Shown here: positions 46,634 to 54,874 of the stretch, piece after piece
How the letters are laid out: every line of letters begins with the position of its first letter
Numbering within the stretch: the first letter of the stretch is position 1
Assembly: GCA_903929355.1 (NCBI GenBank)
Contig: CAIYUN010000003.1
Location: 62,001-126,000 of the forward strand
DNA length: 64,000 bases
Source: an uncultured Opitutaceae bacterium
Lineage (GTDB): Bacteria > Verrucomicrobiota > Verrucomicrobiia > Opitutales > Opitutaceae
Reading direction: 5' to 3'
The notes under the pieces: model-generated
What the model saw: only the letters and a program-made list of their open reading frames with translations
The model's database searches: none
Told to the model about the DNA's origin: nothing
Program-made: the position numbers and the translations under genes

Positions 46634-47863
46634 TTACTTGCTGCTGGCGACGCGGGTGGCGATGTCGGCGGCCTCCTCAGTGGTGAAGCCGGCGCCCTCC
46701 AGATCGGCCGCTTCGACGCCGTCGAAGAGCTCGAGGGAGACGAAGCCGGCCTTGACGAGGCGAAGGGCGACATCCTCGCCGAGACCCAGCGCGGTCATCA
46801 GCTTGCGCTTGGCGTCGCCCTCGGGGTCGGCGTTGACGACCTTGAACTCCTCGATGTCCAGGCGCCAGCCGATCAGGCGCGAGGTGAGGCGCGCGTTCTG
46901 GCCTTTGCGCCCGATGGCGAGGGCAAGGTCCTCGTTGGCCACCTTGAGCAGGATGCGGTGGTTTTTCTCGTCGAGCTCGACCCCGCGCGGCACGGCGGGC
47001 TTGAGAGCCTCGACGATCATCTCACGCGGGTCGGCAAAATAGTTGATGATATCGATCTTTTCGCCGTTGAGCTCACGCACGATCGTTTTGACCCGGGCGC
47101 CGCGCGCACCGACACAGGCGCCGACCGGATCCACCTTGGGGTCGGTGGTGACGACGGCAATCTTGGTGCGGTAGCCGGGCTCACGGGCAAATGCCTCGAT
47201 CCGAACCGTGCCGTCGGCGATCTCGGCCACCTCCACCTCAAACAGGCGGCGGACAAATTTCGGGCTGGACCGGGTCAGGATGATCTCGGGCCCGCGCGGC
47301 GTGTTCTCGATCTCGAGCAGGAGGCAGCGTACGCGGTCGCCGGGCTGATAGTCCTCGCCGGGCACCTGCTCCTTGTGCTTGAGGACGGCCTCGGCCTTGC
47401 CCAGATCAATATAGGTGTCACCACGCTCCTTGCGACGCACGGTGCCGGTGACAATGTTGCCCACCTGGTCCTTGAAATCGTCGTAGATGCGGTCCTTTTC
47501 AAACTGACGGATGCGCTGCATCACGGCCTGGCGCGCGGTCTGGGCGGCGATGCGGCCGAGCGTGGACGGGTCAATCGGGCGGTCAATGAGCTCGCCGAGG
47601 ACCGCGCCCGGCTTGAGGGCCTGGGCTTTCTCCACATGAATCTCGGTCCGCGGGTTGCTGACGGAGTCCACCACCTTGAGCTGCACCCACGCCTGGAGCT
47701 GGGCGGACTTGGGGTTGATCTCGATTTTCAGCTCCTGGCCGGAGTTCACGCCCTTCTGCGCCGCCGTCTTGAGGGCGGTCGTGATGGTGGCGATCATGTC
47801 GGCACGACTGATGCCCTTCTCCTTCTCCATGTATTCGAGGACGGAAAGAATTTCGCTGCTCAT
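46634..47863 (-). CDS. nusA: Transcription termination/antitermination factor NusA
   Basis: This 409-residue protein has the NusA N-terminal RNA-polymerase-binding domain ([20 protein letters not shown]), an S1 domain (about residues 130-200), and KH domains with [20 protein letters not shown] and [21 protein letters not shown] short helix-hairpin-helix-like C-terminus ([20 protein letters not shown]) follows. The ATG at 47863 is canonical. It is the first gene of the operon; rimP is not upstream. Its leader carries a terminator-like hairpin. Confidence 0.96.
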   Translation of the reverse strand: MSSEILSVLEYMEKEKGISRADMIATITTALKTAAQKGVNSGQELKIEINPKSAQLQAWVQLKVVDSVSNPRTEIHVEKAQALKPGAVLGELIDRPIDPSTLGRIAAQTARQAVMQRIRQFEKDRIYDDFKDQVGNIVTGTVRRKERGDTYIDLGKAEAVLKHKEQVPGEDYQPGDRVRCLLLEIENTPRGPEIILTRSSPKFVRRLFEVEVAEIADGTVRIEAFAREPGYRTKIAVVTTDPKVDPVGACVGARGARVKTIVRELNGEKIDIINYFADPREMIVEALKPAVPRGVELDEKNHRILLKVANEDLALAIGRKGQNARLTSRLIGWRLDIEEFKVVNADPEGDAKRKLMTALGLGEDVALRLVKAGFVSLELFDGVEAADLEGAGFTTEEAADIATRVASSK

Positions 47864-47890
47864 GGCTTTAAGTGGATGGGTGAAAAGTGG

Positions 47891-47917
47891 AAAAAAAAGG
47901 CGGGCCACGCGGCCCAC
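47891..47917 (-). terminator. Terminator-like hairpin in the nusA leader (attenuator candidate)
   Basis: The minus strand reads GTGGGCC-GCGT-GGCCCGC, one base, then eight T residues, ending 28 bp before the nusA ATG. It lies between the predicted promoter and the gene, so terminating here would control the whole operon. Confidence 0.6.
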
Positions 47918-47950
47918 CCCGGAAAACTGACGGTGTGTTGGAAGGGACAG

Positions 47951-47979
47951 TTTGTGCCCGGGCCGCAAAACCTTGTCAA
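47951..47979 (-). promoter_or_regulatory. Candidate sigma-70 promoter of the nusA operon
   Basis: A consensus -35 TTGACA (47979-47974) is followed after 17 bp by a poor -10 (CACAAA). It is the only TTGACA in the 293-bp gap between nusA and the DUF2851 gene. No gene is seen in that gap. Confidence 0.4.
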
Positions 47980-48156
47980 GCCCCGCGCGGTCAAGGGGGG
48001 CGAATAACCACGGGGACGGCCCCAAGCCCTCTTTTTTGCCGTCTGGCACCGGCCCCCTGCCCTCTCAACCGCACCGGAAGTCCGCCCCTTCCCCAGTCTC
48101 GGATGCATACACGCTCCGACCAATCCTTTTCGCCCCTTCACCCCACCAGGCTGGCT

Positions 48157-49317
48157 TTACTCCGCCAGCTGCCAGCCAATCAGCCCCTGCGCCGCACCAT
48201 GGCAGGCCGGACATGCGGGCGCGTCGAATACCCCCAATGCGCGCAGCACGGGTGGCAGCGATTCCGGCAGATCCCCGGGGAACCATGCCTGCCAGAGTCC
48301 GCCAAGCTCTGCCCCCGTCTCCGCCGCCAGCAACGGCAGGAATCCATCGCACACCAGTGTGTCGAAACGCGTTCCGCCCACCGTACTGGCACAGATTTCA
48401 TCCGCCAGTTTTTTTCGCAACGCGGGCAGTTGGTGCCTGCGGCGCAGCCCGCCCACCCCGGCCAGGCCTGCCGCCGGCAGGACCGGCCAGGTCATCGCAC
48501 ATGCCCGCAGCCGGGCGGGCCAGCCAGGGCGTGCCGCACTCCAGGCCGCGTACTGGCTTAGGCGCAAACGCGGGTGGTTGGGTGGACGCACCGCATGCAG
48601 GTGCCACCGGCCCGCCTGCGCCCCCCACGCCGCCGCCAGATCCACCTGGCCCGCCATCCACTGTGCGGGCGGAAACTGCGCCGCGACCGCGAGCATGGGG
48701 GCGCGGTTGAAGCGGTGCCCGAGGACTTCCAGTGCCGCGTGATGACAGGCGTCCTCCCAGCCGAGAAGGGCCAGCCGCCGCCGGGCAAAATGGATCTTCT
48801 GCCCCCAGCGCTGCTCCGCATGGCGGGCGAGCAATGCCGCCAGCGCCCCGGGGTCGAGCGCCGCCAGCACCGCCGGCACCCGCGCCAGCGGGCGGCTCGC
48901 CAGCGCCTCCATGGCCTCGTCCTCGGCGTATTCCTCCAGCCCGCGTTGCAGCAACGGCAGGAGCGCGAGCACGGGCATTTGCCGCCCGGCGGCGCCGGGC
49001 GTGAACTTTTCCGCCGATGGAAACAACACCACGTGCAAAACGACCCCGGCGTAGGCCGGGTCGGCGGAATGGGCGTGCGCCACCCAGTCCGCGGCGTGCA
49101 GATGCAGCTCGATGTCGCCGGTCACCTCCACCCCGCCGAGCCGCAACCGCGCGCCCAGAAAATCCGGCCCACCGAGCCGGTTCCACCGGCCGGGCTCCAG
49201 GATTTCCACCGGGCGGCCGTCCGCCGTCCGCGCCAGCCCCTGGTCAAACTCGCGCCGCGCCCAGATGCGCTGGAGCAATTTTTCCGAAAAGGTGAACGGA
49301 CCGTAAAGCCCCGGCAT
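48157..49317 (-). CDS. DUF2851 family protein
   Basis: About 386 residues. It shows the characteristic pattern of DUF2851: LARTADGRPVEILEPGRWNR, LGGPDFLGARLRLGGVEVTG, DIELHLHAADWVAHAHSADP, YAGVVLHVVL. The rest is Ala/Leu/Arg-rich helix, and a Cys pair (PACPACHGAAQG) lies at the end. The biochemical role is not known; the conserved Asp, Glu and His resemble a metal-dependent active site. ATG 49317 (MPGLYGPFTF) is preferred; ATG 49383 would add 22 residues. The terminal CPAC is typical of the longer family members. Confidence 0.82.
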   Translation of the reverse strand: MPGLYGPFTFSEKLLQRIWARREFDQGLARTADGRPVEILEPGRWNRLGGPDFLGARLRLGGVEVTGDIELHLHAADWVAHAHSADPAYAGVVLHVVLFPSAEKFTPGAAGRQMPVLALLPLLQRGLEEYAEDEAMEALASRPLARVPAVLAALDPGALAALLARHAEQRWGQKIHFARRRLALLGWEDACHHAALEVLGHRFNRAPMLAVAAQFPPAQWMAGQVDLAAAWGAQAGRWHLHAVRPPNHPRLRLSQYAAWSAARPGWPARLRACAMTWPVLPAAGLAGVGGLRRRHQLPALRKKLADEICASTVGGTRFDTLVCDGFLPLLAAETGAELGGLWQAWFPGDLPESLPPVLRALGVFDAPACPACHGAAQGLIGWQLAE

Positions 49318-49490
49318 CTCCGCGACGCCGGTCTCGGATGCGGCGACAGGGGAACCAGGGATGTTGCGGGGGCGTGCTGGCACGCGGCAGGTGTGAAAGG
49401 CGGTCGCCGATTGATCGGGCGATGGCCGGGGCCTAGTTGAGGGCAGGGCGGAATGGCCTGCAAGCCATCGTTGGGCGCGCGGGGTCTTGC

Positions 49491-50228
49491 CTACCCCACC
49501 CCGCTGGCGGCGACCCGCCGGGCGTCTGTAAGGGTGAGGCGTTTTTCATAGAGCGCCTTGCCGATGATCACGCCGTGCAGGTTGATCTGGCGCCGCGCCA
49601 GCGCGCCGAGCGCCTTCACGTCGGCCAGTTGCGATACCCCGCCGCTCGCGATCACCTGCGCGCCCACGGCGGCGCACATGGCCTCCTGGGCCGCCAGATT
49701 GGGTCCGGTGAGCATGCCGTCGGTGCCGATGTCGGTGTAGATCAGGGTCGCGACGCCGAGCGCGTCCATCTGCCGCGCCAGCGCCAGCGCGCCCGTGCCG
49801 GTCGTGTCCACCCAGCCCTTCACCGCCACCTGGCCGTTCTTGGCGTCGAGGCCCACGGCGATCTTCGACCCAAATTCCGCCACCAGGCCGCCGACAAACT
49901 CCGCGCTCTCCGCCGCCCGGGTGCCGATGACCACGCGGCTGACCCCTGCGGCCAGCGCGCGCTCCACGATGGCGCGCGTGCGCATGCCGCCACCCAGCTG
50001 CACTTTCATCCCCAGCGCCGCAATCTCGGCCACCTTGGCCAGGTTTTGTGGCTCGCCCCCAAACGCCCCGTCGAGATCCACGACATGCACCCACTCGCTG
50101 CCCGCCGCGTGAAACTGCGCCGCGACCTCGGCCGGGTTTTCAAAATACACGGTTTCCTGGTCGGCCCGCCCCTGCGTCAGCCGCACGCAGCGGCCGCCTT
50201 TGATGTCAATTGCCGGATAGATGATCAT
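49491..50228 (-). CDS. hisA: Phosphoribosylformimino-AICAR isomerase
   Basis: This 245-residue TIM barrel of histidine biosynthesis isomerises ProFAR to PRFAR. It begins MIIYPAIDIKGGRCVRLTQG with the catalytic Asp, and has VHVVDLDGAFGG, KVQLGGGMRTR (phosphate loop), VVIGTRA, TDIGTDGMLTGPN with the second Asp and VIASGGVSQLADV. It is complete. The upstream frame would run into a repeat; ATG 50228 is certain. The other his genes are not nearby. Confidence 0.96.
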   Translation of the reverse strand: MIIYPAIDIKGGRCVRLTQGRADQETVYFENPAEVAAQFHAAGSEWVHVVDLDGAFGGEPQNLAKVAEIAALGMKVQLGGGMRTRAIVERALAAGVSRVVIGTRAAESAEFVGGLVAEFGSKIAVGLDAKNGQVAVKGWVDTTGTGALALARQMDALGVATLIYTDIGTDGMLTGPNLAAQEAMCAAVGAQVIASGGVSQLADVKALGALARRQINLHGVIIGKALYEKRLTLTDARRVAASGVG

Positions 50229-50340
50229 GGGAAGACGCGAGGCGAAGCGCAAAGCGGCCAAGTCGCAAAGAAATTTTTCCAGGGTGAGGTCTATCCCCCG
50301 GAAATTTCCCCTTTGCGCCTCCGCGTCTTTGCGTTTCATC
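50229..50340. repeat. Dispersed GCAAAGACGCG-type repeat between hisA and the M42 peptidase gene
   Basis: The left half is GACGCGAGGCGAAGCGCAAA followed by CGGCCAAGTCGCAAAG. The right half, as reverse complement, is AAACGCAAAGACGCGGAGGC followed by GCAAAGGGG. It lies in the divergent promoter region and belongs to the same family as 10139-10235. Confidence 0.65.
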
Positions 50341-50346
50341 TGTCCC

Positions 50347-51417
50347 ATGCCCAAACCCTACGTCGCGCCCGCGTTTCTCACCGAGTTGCTCCATGCCCGG
50401 TCTCCCTCGGGGGCCGAGTTTGAGGCCCAGGTGGTCTTTGACCGCCATGTCGGGCCGGCGGCTGCCACCTACGCCAAGGACGCCATGGGGAACCGGATCG
50501 CCACCCTCAATCCCACGGGCGACCCCGTGCTCATGCTCGCCGGCCACATGGACGAGCTGGGCCTCATCATCACCTATGTCAACAAGGACGGGTTCATCTA
50601 TTTCGACACCATCGGCGGCCACGACCGCAGCATCATCTCCGGCCGCCGGGTCGTCATCCGGACGGCCGCCGGGCCGGTCAAGGGGGTCACCGGCAAGCGC
50701 GCCATCCACCTGATGGACGACGAGGACCGCAAGAAGGTGCCCAAGATCCATGAGATCTGGATCGACATCGGCGCCCGCACCAAAAAGGAGGCGCTCGCCC
50801 GGGTGCGCATCGGTGACACGGTGACCTATGACTCCGAGTTCGAGCTGCTCCAGGGCAGCGTCGGCACCGCCCGCGCCTTCGACAACAAGGTCGGCGCCTA
50901 CATCGTGGGCGAAACGCTCATCCGTCTCGCCGCCGCGAAAAAGCCGCCGGCGGCCCGGGTGGTCGCCGTCGCCACCGCGCAGGAGGAGATCGGCACCCGC
51001 GGGGCGACGACCGCAGCCTATGCCGTCAATCCGCATCTCGCGCTGGCGGTGGATGTCGGCCATGCGACCGACCACCCGGACTGCGACCAGCGCAGGTTTT
51101 GCGAGACGAAGCTCGGCGGCGGCCCGATCATCTGCCGGGGCCCGAACATCAACCCATGGGTTTACGATCGTCTCATCCGGACGGCGGAAAAACTCAGGCT
51201 GCCCCATCAGCTCGATGCCGACCCGCGGCCGACCGGCACCGACGCGCGCGCCCTCCAAATGGGCCGCGGCGGGGTCGCCACCGGGCTGGTGAGCGTGCCG
51301 CTGCGCTACATGCACACCCCGAGCGAAGTCGTGGACCTGGAGGATGTGGAGGCCTGCGTGCGGCTCTTTGTGGCCTTCACCCAGTCGCTGGAGCCGGGGG
51401 ATTACGGGCACTGGTGA
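50347..51417 (+). CDS. M42-family metallo-aminopeptidase
   Basis: This 356-residue dinuclear zinc/cobalt aminopeptidase (PepA/FrvX/TET type) forms large cytoplasmic assemblies. Metal and catalytic segments are MLAGHMDELGLI (H, D), AFDNKVGAY, VATAQEEIGTRGA (Glu pair), LAVDVGHATD and the C-terminal VPLRYMHTPSEVVD (His). The fold insert IVIRTAAGPVKGVTGKRAIH-type PDZ-like domain is present. ATG 50347 is the start. Substrate specificity cannot be told. Confidence 0.92.
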   Translation: MPKPYVAPAFLTELLHARSPSGAEFEAQVVFDRHVGPAAATYAKDAMGNRIATLNPTGDPVLMLAGHMDELGLIITYVNKDGFIYFDTIGGHDRSIISGRRVVIRTAAGPVKGVTGKRAIHLMDDEDRKKVPKIHEIWIDIGARTKKEALARVRIGDTVTYDSEFELLQGSVGTARAFDNKVGAYIVGETLIRLAAAKKPPAARVVAVATAQEEIGTRGATTAAYAVNPHLALAVDVGHATDHPDCDQRRFCETKLGGGPIICRGPNINPWVYDRLIRTAEKLRLPHQLDADPRPTGTDARALQMGRGGVATGLVSVPLRYMHTPSEVVDLEDVEACVRLFVAFTQSLEPGDYGHW

Positions 51418-51459
51418 GTGGGGAAAGTCGCGCCGGCGACGCTGCCTGCGCTCTGTCGT

Positions 51460-51535
51460 GGTGGAGCGCGTTGCCCCCAACGCGCTTGGCCGGGAGCATG
51501 GGTCAAACCAACGCGTTGGGTCAACGCATTCCACC
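51460..51535. repeat. Palindromic repeat, copy A (upstream of the secreted jelly-roll-like gene)
   Basis: Its ends are GGTGGA and TCCACC, with inner hairpins GCGCGTTG-CCCC-CAACGCGC and CAACGCGTTGGGTCAACGC. It is in the same orientation and of nearly the same length (76 bp) as copy B at 52539, with about three-quarters identity. Confidence 0.8.
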
Positions 51536-51598
51536 GCCCCAAAGAGCTCACGCTCGCAGCTTCCTCGCTTGACGTTTCCAACCAAAGGGAGCCATTTC

Positions 51599-52489
51599 AT
51601 GGACAGTTTTCCCCGCGCACACCCCATGAACCATCGTATTCCCCGGTCCGATTCTTTCCCTCTTTTTGCCTCGGCCGCCCTGTTCGGCTGCCTTCTCGCC
51701 ATCACGGGACGCGCGGCCGCCGCCGACATCCCGCCCGCGTCAAAGACCCCGCCCCTCTTTGTTGAGAACTTTGAATCAACCTCAGTCGGGCAGATTCCCT
51801 CCGGTTTCACAGCCACCGGCAAGGTGGCCGTGGCCGATGACTTCTCAAATTCGGGCAAGAAATCGCTGAAGATCGACGCCGCCCAGAAAGGCCCGCGGCG
51901 CATCACGCTCAAGGGCGACATCCTCACCAAGCTCGGCGGCCAGTTCTGGGGTCGGCTCTATTACCGCGTGCAGCAGCCGTTCCCGCTGCCGGACCCCGCC
52001 AGCAGCAACCCGGTCATCCATGCCACCTTCGTCGCGGGCTCAGCCCTCAGCCCGCAGTTCAACGATTCCATCGAGATCCGGATGCTCGACACGGTCGAAA
52101 ACAAGCAGGGCGCGCACCAGTACATCTACAACGTGCAGCCCAAGTCGCGTCCCGAGTTTGGCAAGCAAAGCCCCTACTCGTATCATTACACCGACGCCTG
52201 GACCTTGGCGGAATGGTCCGTAGACGAGGCGACCCAGAGCTACCATCTTTACATCAACGGCCAGGAGATCACCGGCGTCGCGCTGGACAAGGGCGCGGGA
52301 AACTTCACCAAGGTGGAGCTGCCGAAAGTTTTCACCAGCCTGTCGTTTGGCCTCTATAACTACCAGCCGGCCGGGACCGGATTTGTGGTCTGGCTGGACG
52401 ACATTGCCCTCGGCAAGGAGCGCATCGGCCCGGTCGCGGGAGATGCCGCCAAGCCGGCCGCTGCGGCGTCGGCTCCGGTCCAAAAGTAA
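51599..52489 (+). CDS. Secreted protein, probable beta-jelly-roll (Cip1/lectin-like), function unknown
   Basis: This 296-residue protein has a signal peptide (hydrophobic run SFPLFASAALFGCLLAITG, cleavage after AAA). The mature domain of about 250 residues has alternating beta segments: FVENFESTSVGQIPSGF, KSLKIDAAQKGPRRITL, FWGRLYYRV, HQYIYNVQPKSRPEFGKQ, YHLYINGQEITGVAL, FGLYNYQPAGTGFVVWLDDI. The layout resembles carbohydrate-associated jelly-roll proteins such as Cip1, but this is a guess from pattern. ATG 51599 has AGGGAG seven bases upstream; ATG 51626 is an alternative. It lies between two copies of a palindromic repeat. Confidence 0.7.
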   Translation: MDSFPRAHPMNHRIPRSDSFPLFASAALFGCLLAITGRAAAADIPPASKTPPLFVENFESTSVGQIPSGFTATGKVAVADDFSNSGKKSLKIDAAQKGPRRITLKGDILTKLGGQFWGRLYYRVQQPFPLPDPASSNPVIHATFVAGSALSPQFNDSIEIRMLDTVENKQGAHQYIYNVQPKSRPEFGKQSPYSYHYTDAWTLAEWSVDEATQSYHLYINGQEITGVALDKGAGNFTKVELPKVFTSLSFGLYNYQPAGTGFVVWLDDIALGKERIGPVAGDAAKPAAAASAPVQK

Positions 52490-52510
52490 GCCCCCTAGGA
52501 TTGAGGTAGC

Positions 52511-52528
52511 GCAGGCATCTCTGCCTGC
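52511..52528. repeat. Small hairpin GCAGGCA-TCTC-TGCCTGC
   Basis: A perfect 7-bp stem with 4-nt loop, ten bases ahead of palindromic copy B. It may be part of the same composite intergenic element, or help to terminate transcription after the secreted-protein gene. Confidence 0.5.
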
Positions 52529-52538
52529 TTCTGGTCAG

Positions 52539-52617
52539 GGTGGAGCGCATTGACCTCAATGCGCTTGAACCGGAGTGGCGCCGTCAAACCAACGCGTTGA
52601 GGTCAACGCGTTCCACC
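52539..52617. repeat. Palindromic repeat, copy B
   Basis: 79 bp with GGTGGA and TCCACC ends; hairpin GCGCATTGA / TCAATGCGC, then CAACGCGTTGAGGTCAACGC. It is the sister of copy A at 51460. It lies between two convergent genes. Confidence 0.8.
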
Positions 52618-52643
52618 CCAGACCGAGAGCCCGTGGAGCTTGT

Positions 52644-53489
52644 TCACACCGCAAACGGATTGAAAGCCCGCTCGTTTTGGATCGTCGTGAGCGGACCGTG
52701 TCCCGGCGCGACCACGGTGTTGGCCGGCAGTTCTGCAAACAGGCGCCGCAAGCCTTCGCGCAGGAGGGGCGCGGAAAAATAACACCCGCCCACCGATCCG
52801 GCGAAGAGCAGATCGCCCGAGACGAGCAGCGGTGGGGATTGCGGTACGCGGGGGACCCGCACACCATAGCAGTTGTGCGCCGCGGCATGCCCGGGCGTGC
52901 TGTAAGCGCGCACCTCGATGCCGCCGAATTCGACCCGTTCCCCCTCCCCCAGGGCCGTGGCACCGGCGAGGGCGGTGTCGGCCGGGCCAAAGACCGGAGC
53001 GGGGCCGAATTCCGCCAGCACCGCCGCCAGCCCGCCCATGTGTTCGGTCTCAGCATGCGTGATGAACACCGCGTCGAGGCGGCGGAGGTTTTTTGGCCAC
53101 ACCCGCCGCAGCAGCGTGAAATCCGCGCCGGTGTCGAAGAGGATCCCGTGCGACTGGGCGCAGTCGGCGACGAGGTGGGCGTTGACCACACCGATGCCGT
53201 GGGCCATCCGGAGCGGATAGAGACAGAATGGGAGCCCGGCAATTTCGGGCAGAGGGTAACGGCCGCCCGCAAGCGCGGCGAGGCCGACCTCGTTGAGCCC
53301 CAGCGCCGCCGCCAGCCGGGCCGCCTCGGCGCCCGTGAAATCGGGCCGGTAGTCCATCGCGTCACGGATGCGCGCGAGCCCGAGGCCGGTGCGCGCGGCG
53401 AGCGCCGGCGCGTCGCAACCGGCGAGGCGCATCGCCTTCTCCAGCACGTCGCCCAGCTCGTCCTCCAGCGGTGCGCGTTCGATGACCAT
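52644..53489 (-). CDS. HTH domain fused to a metallo-beta-lactamase-fold hydrolase
   Basis: 281 residues. The first 75 form an XRE-like helix-turn-helix (LEKAMRLAGCDAPALAARTG, LGLARIRDAMDYRPDF, LAAALGLNEVGLAALAGG). The rest is an MBL fold: ILFDTGAD, FITHAETEHMGG (residues 143-152), STPGHAAAH (H201), LVSGDLLFAGSVGG (D226) and a final APGHGPLT His. The canonical HxHxDH reads H145-A-E-T-E-H150, so two of four ligands are Glu. Metal binding may be altered. Substrate is unknown. ATG 53489 is the first that includes the whole HTH. Confidence 0.83.
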   Translation of the reverse strand: MVIERAPLEDELGDVLEKAMRLAGCDAPALAARTGLGLARIRDAMDYRPDFTGAEAARLAAALGLNEVGLAALAGGRYPLPEIAGLPFCLYPLRMAHGIGVVNAHLVADCAQSHGILFDTGADFTLLRRVWPKNLRRLDAVFITHAETEHMGGLAAVLAEFGPAPVFGPADTALAGATALGEGERVEFGGIEVRAYSTPGHAAAHNCYGVRVPRVPQSPPLLVSGDLLFAGSVGGCYFSAPLLREGLRRLFAELPANTVVAPGHGPLTTIQNERAFNPFAV

Positions 53490-53648
53490 GCCGCACTTTG
53501 CAGCCGGATGGCGGCGCGTGCAAGCCGGGGAAGGTGTGGTTTGGGGGCTTTTGCCAGCCCGCCGCGGGGTGAGGGCACCCGGCCCACATTTTGAGCCGGA
53601 GCGAAAAAAACCTTGGGCTTTTCTTTCCCGAGCCGCAGCCTCACGGCG

Positions 53649-54218
53649 ATGGATCCCATTCAAAGCGAGGTTCTCGACATCTTCACGCGCACCCGCGCGC
53701 TCCTGCGCGGGCACTTTGTGCTCCGCTCGGGGCTGCACAGCGGGCACTATTTCCAATGCGCCCAGGTTTGCCAGGATTTGGCGGCGGTCACCCGTCTGGC
53801 CGAGCTCCTGGTCGCCAGGCTGGGCGGTCTCAGTTTCACCACCGTGCTCGCCCCGGCGATGGGTGGTCTGGTCATCGGGCAGGAGGTCGCGCGCCAGACC
53901 AAGATGCGGTATATTTTCGCGGAAAAGGAAAACAACGTGCTCGTGCTGCGGCGCGGCTTCACGCTCGCACCCGGCGAACGGGTGCTGATCGTCGAGGATG
54001 TGGTGACGCGCGGTGGCCGGGTGGTGGAGTGCCTCAACCTCATCCGCGCCGCCGGCGGCCTGCCGGCGGGGGTGGCGATGCTCGTGGACCGCAGCGCCGG
54101 GACCACCCGCTTCGACGTGTCGGCGGTCTCGCTGCTGGAACTCAGCTTCCCCACCTACCCCGCCGACCAAGTGCCGGAGGCCCTCGCCAAAATCGCGATA
54201 GAAAAGCCCGGCAGTTGA
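53649..54218 (+). CDS. pyrE: Orotate phosphoribosyltransferase
   Basis: This 189-residue type I PRTase joins orotate and PRPP in UMP synthesis. It has LRSGLHSGHYFQCAQVCQDL (orotate/phosphate loop), APAMGGLVIGQEVARQTKMR, FAEKENN (flexible loop with the catalytic Lys) and the PRPP motif VLIVEDVVTRGGRVVE. ATG 53649 (MDPIQSEVLD) is the natural start. It is divergent from the MBL gene and convergent with the interrupted lipoprotein gene. Confidence 0.95.
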   Translation: MDPIQSEVLDIFTRTRALLRGHFVLRSGLHSGHYFQCAQVCQDLAAVTRLAELLVARLGGLSFTTVLAPAMGGLVIGQEVARQTKMRYIFAEKENNVLVLRRGFTLAPGERVLIVEDVVTRGGRVVECLNLIRAAGGLPAGVAMLVDRSAGTTRFDVSAVSLLELSFPTYPADQVPEALAKIAIEKPGS

Positions 54219-54323
54219 CCGCGGTCGCGGTGAAGCGAGCCTCCTCCGTCCGGGGGGGCATGGCACGACCAGCGCGACCGGACCCCGGAAACGGCAGGCT
54301 GACCGCCCACCCGAACACCCCGG

Positions 54324-54839
54324 CTATAGTTTGGCCCGGGTGACCTCGTCCCGGGTGCAGGTCTGTCCTTCCCGGAAATTGGCAAAGGCGCTCTCCTTCA
54401 CCGCCAACGGCGGGTACTCCTTGCCCGACTGCACGCCCTTGAGGGTGAGCTCAAATACCGACGGGGTGCGCGTGTAATCGTTGAGATGAAACTTGGGATC
54501 GGATTGGACCAGCGTGCCCGGGGTGGTCGTCTTCTTGACGACCACATATTGCGTGTCCTCGACGGCTTTCGCCGCCGCCTTGTCCTAGAAATCGTCCACC
54601 TTGGCCTGCAGCTCCGCGATCTTCCTGGCGGCGATGGCGAGCTTTTGCTCCTCCTCCGCCTTGGCGGCGGCGAGGGCCGCCTCGGCCGCGTTTTGTTTGC
54701 GCAGGGCGTCGGCGAGATCCTTGCGCAGCTCATTCTCCTTGGACGGTGCAGCGGGCGCGTCTGGTGCGTCGGGCGCGCAGCCGCCGAGCCACAAGGCCGC
54801 CATCACGACCAGGACAGAGAGGATTCGTTTGGTGCACAC
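54324..54839 (-). pseudogene. Lipoprotein gene interrupted by an in-frame TAG
   Basis: The N-terminal part has a lipoprotein signal (TKRILSVLVVMAALWLGGC, lipobox LGGC) and a Lys/Ala/Glu coiled coil ending AELQAKVDDF. A single TAG at 54587-54585 then stops the frame. The same frame continues without further interruption for 86 codons (KAVEDTQYVVVKKTTTPGTL; KFHLNDYTRTPSVFELTLKG) to a natural stop at 54324. The whole would be about 170 residues. A nonsense mutation, a base error or readthrough are all possible. GTG 54839 is the likely start; GTG 54866 is an alternative. Confidence 0.7.
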
Positions 54840-54874
54840 GGCGTTGCTTACGACGCCAGGGATCACCGGAGGTT

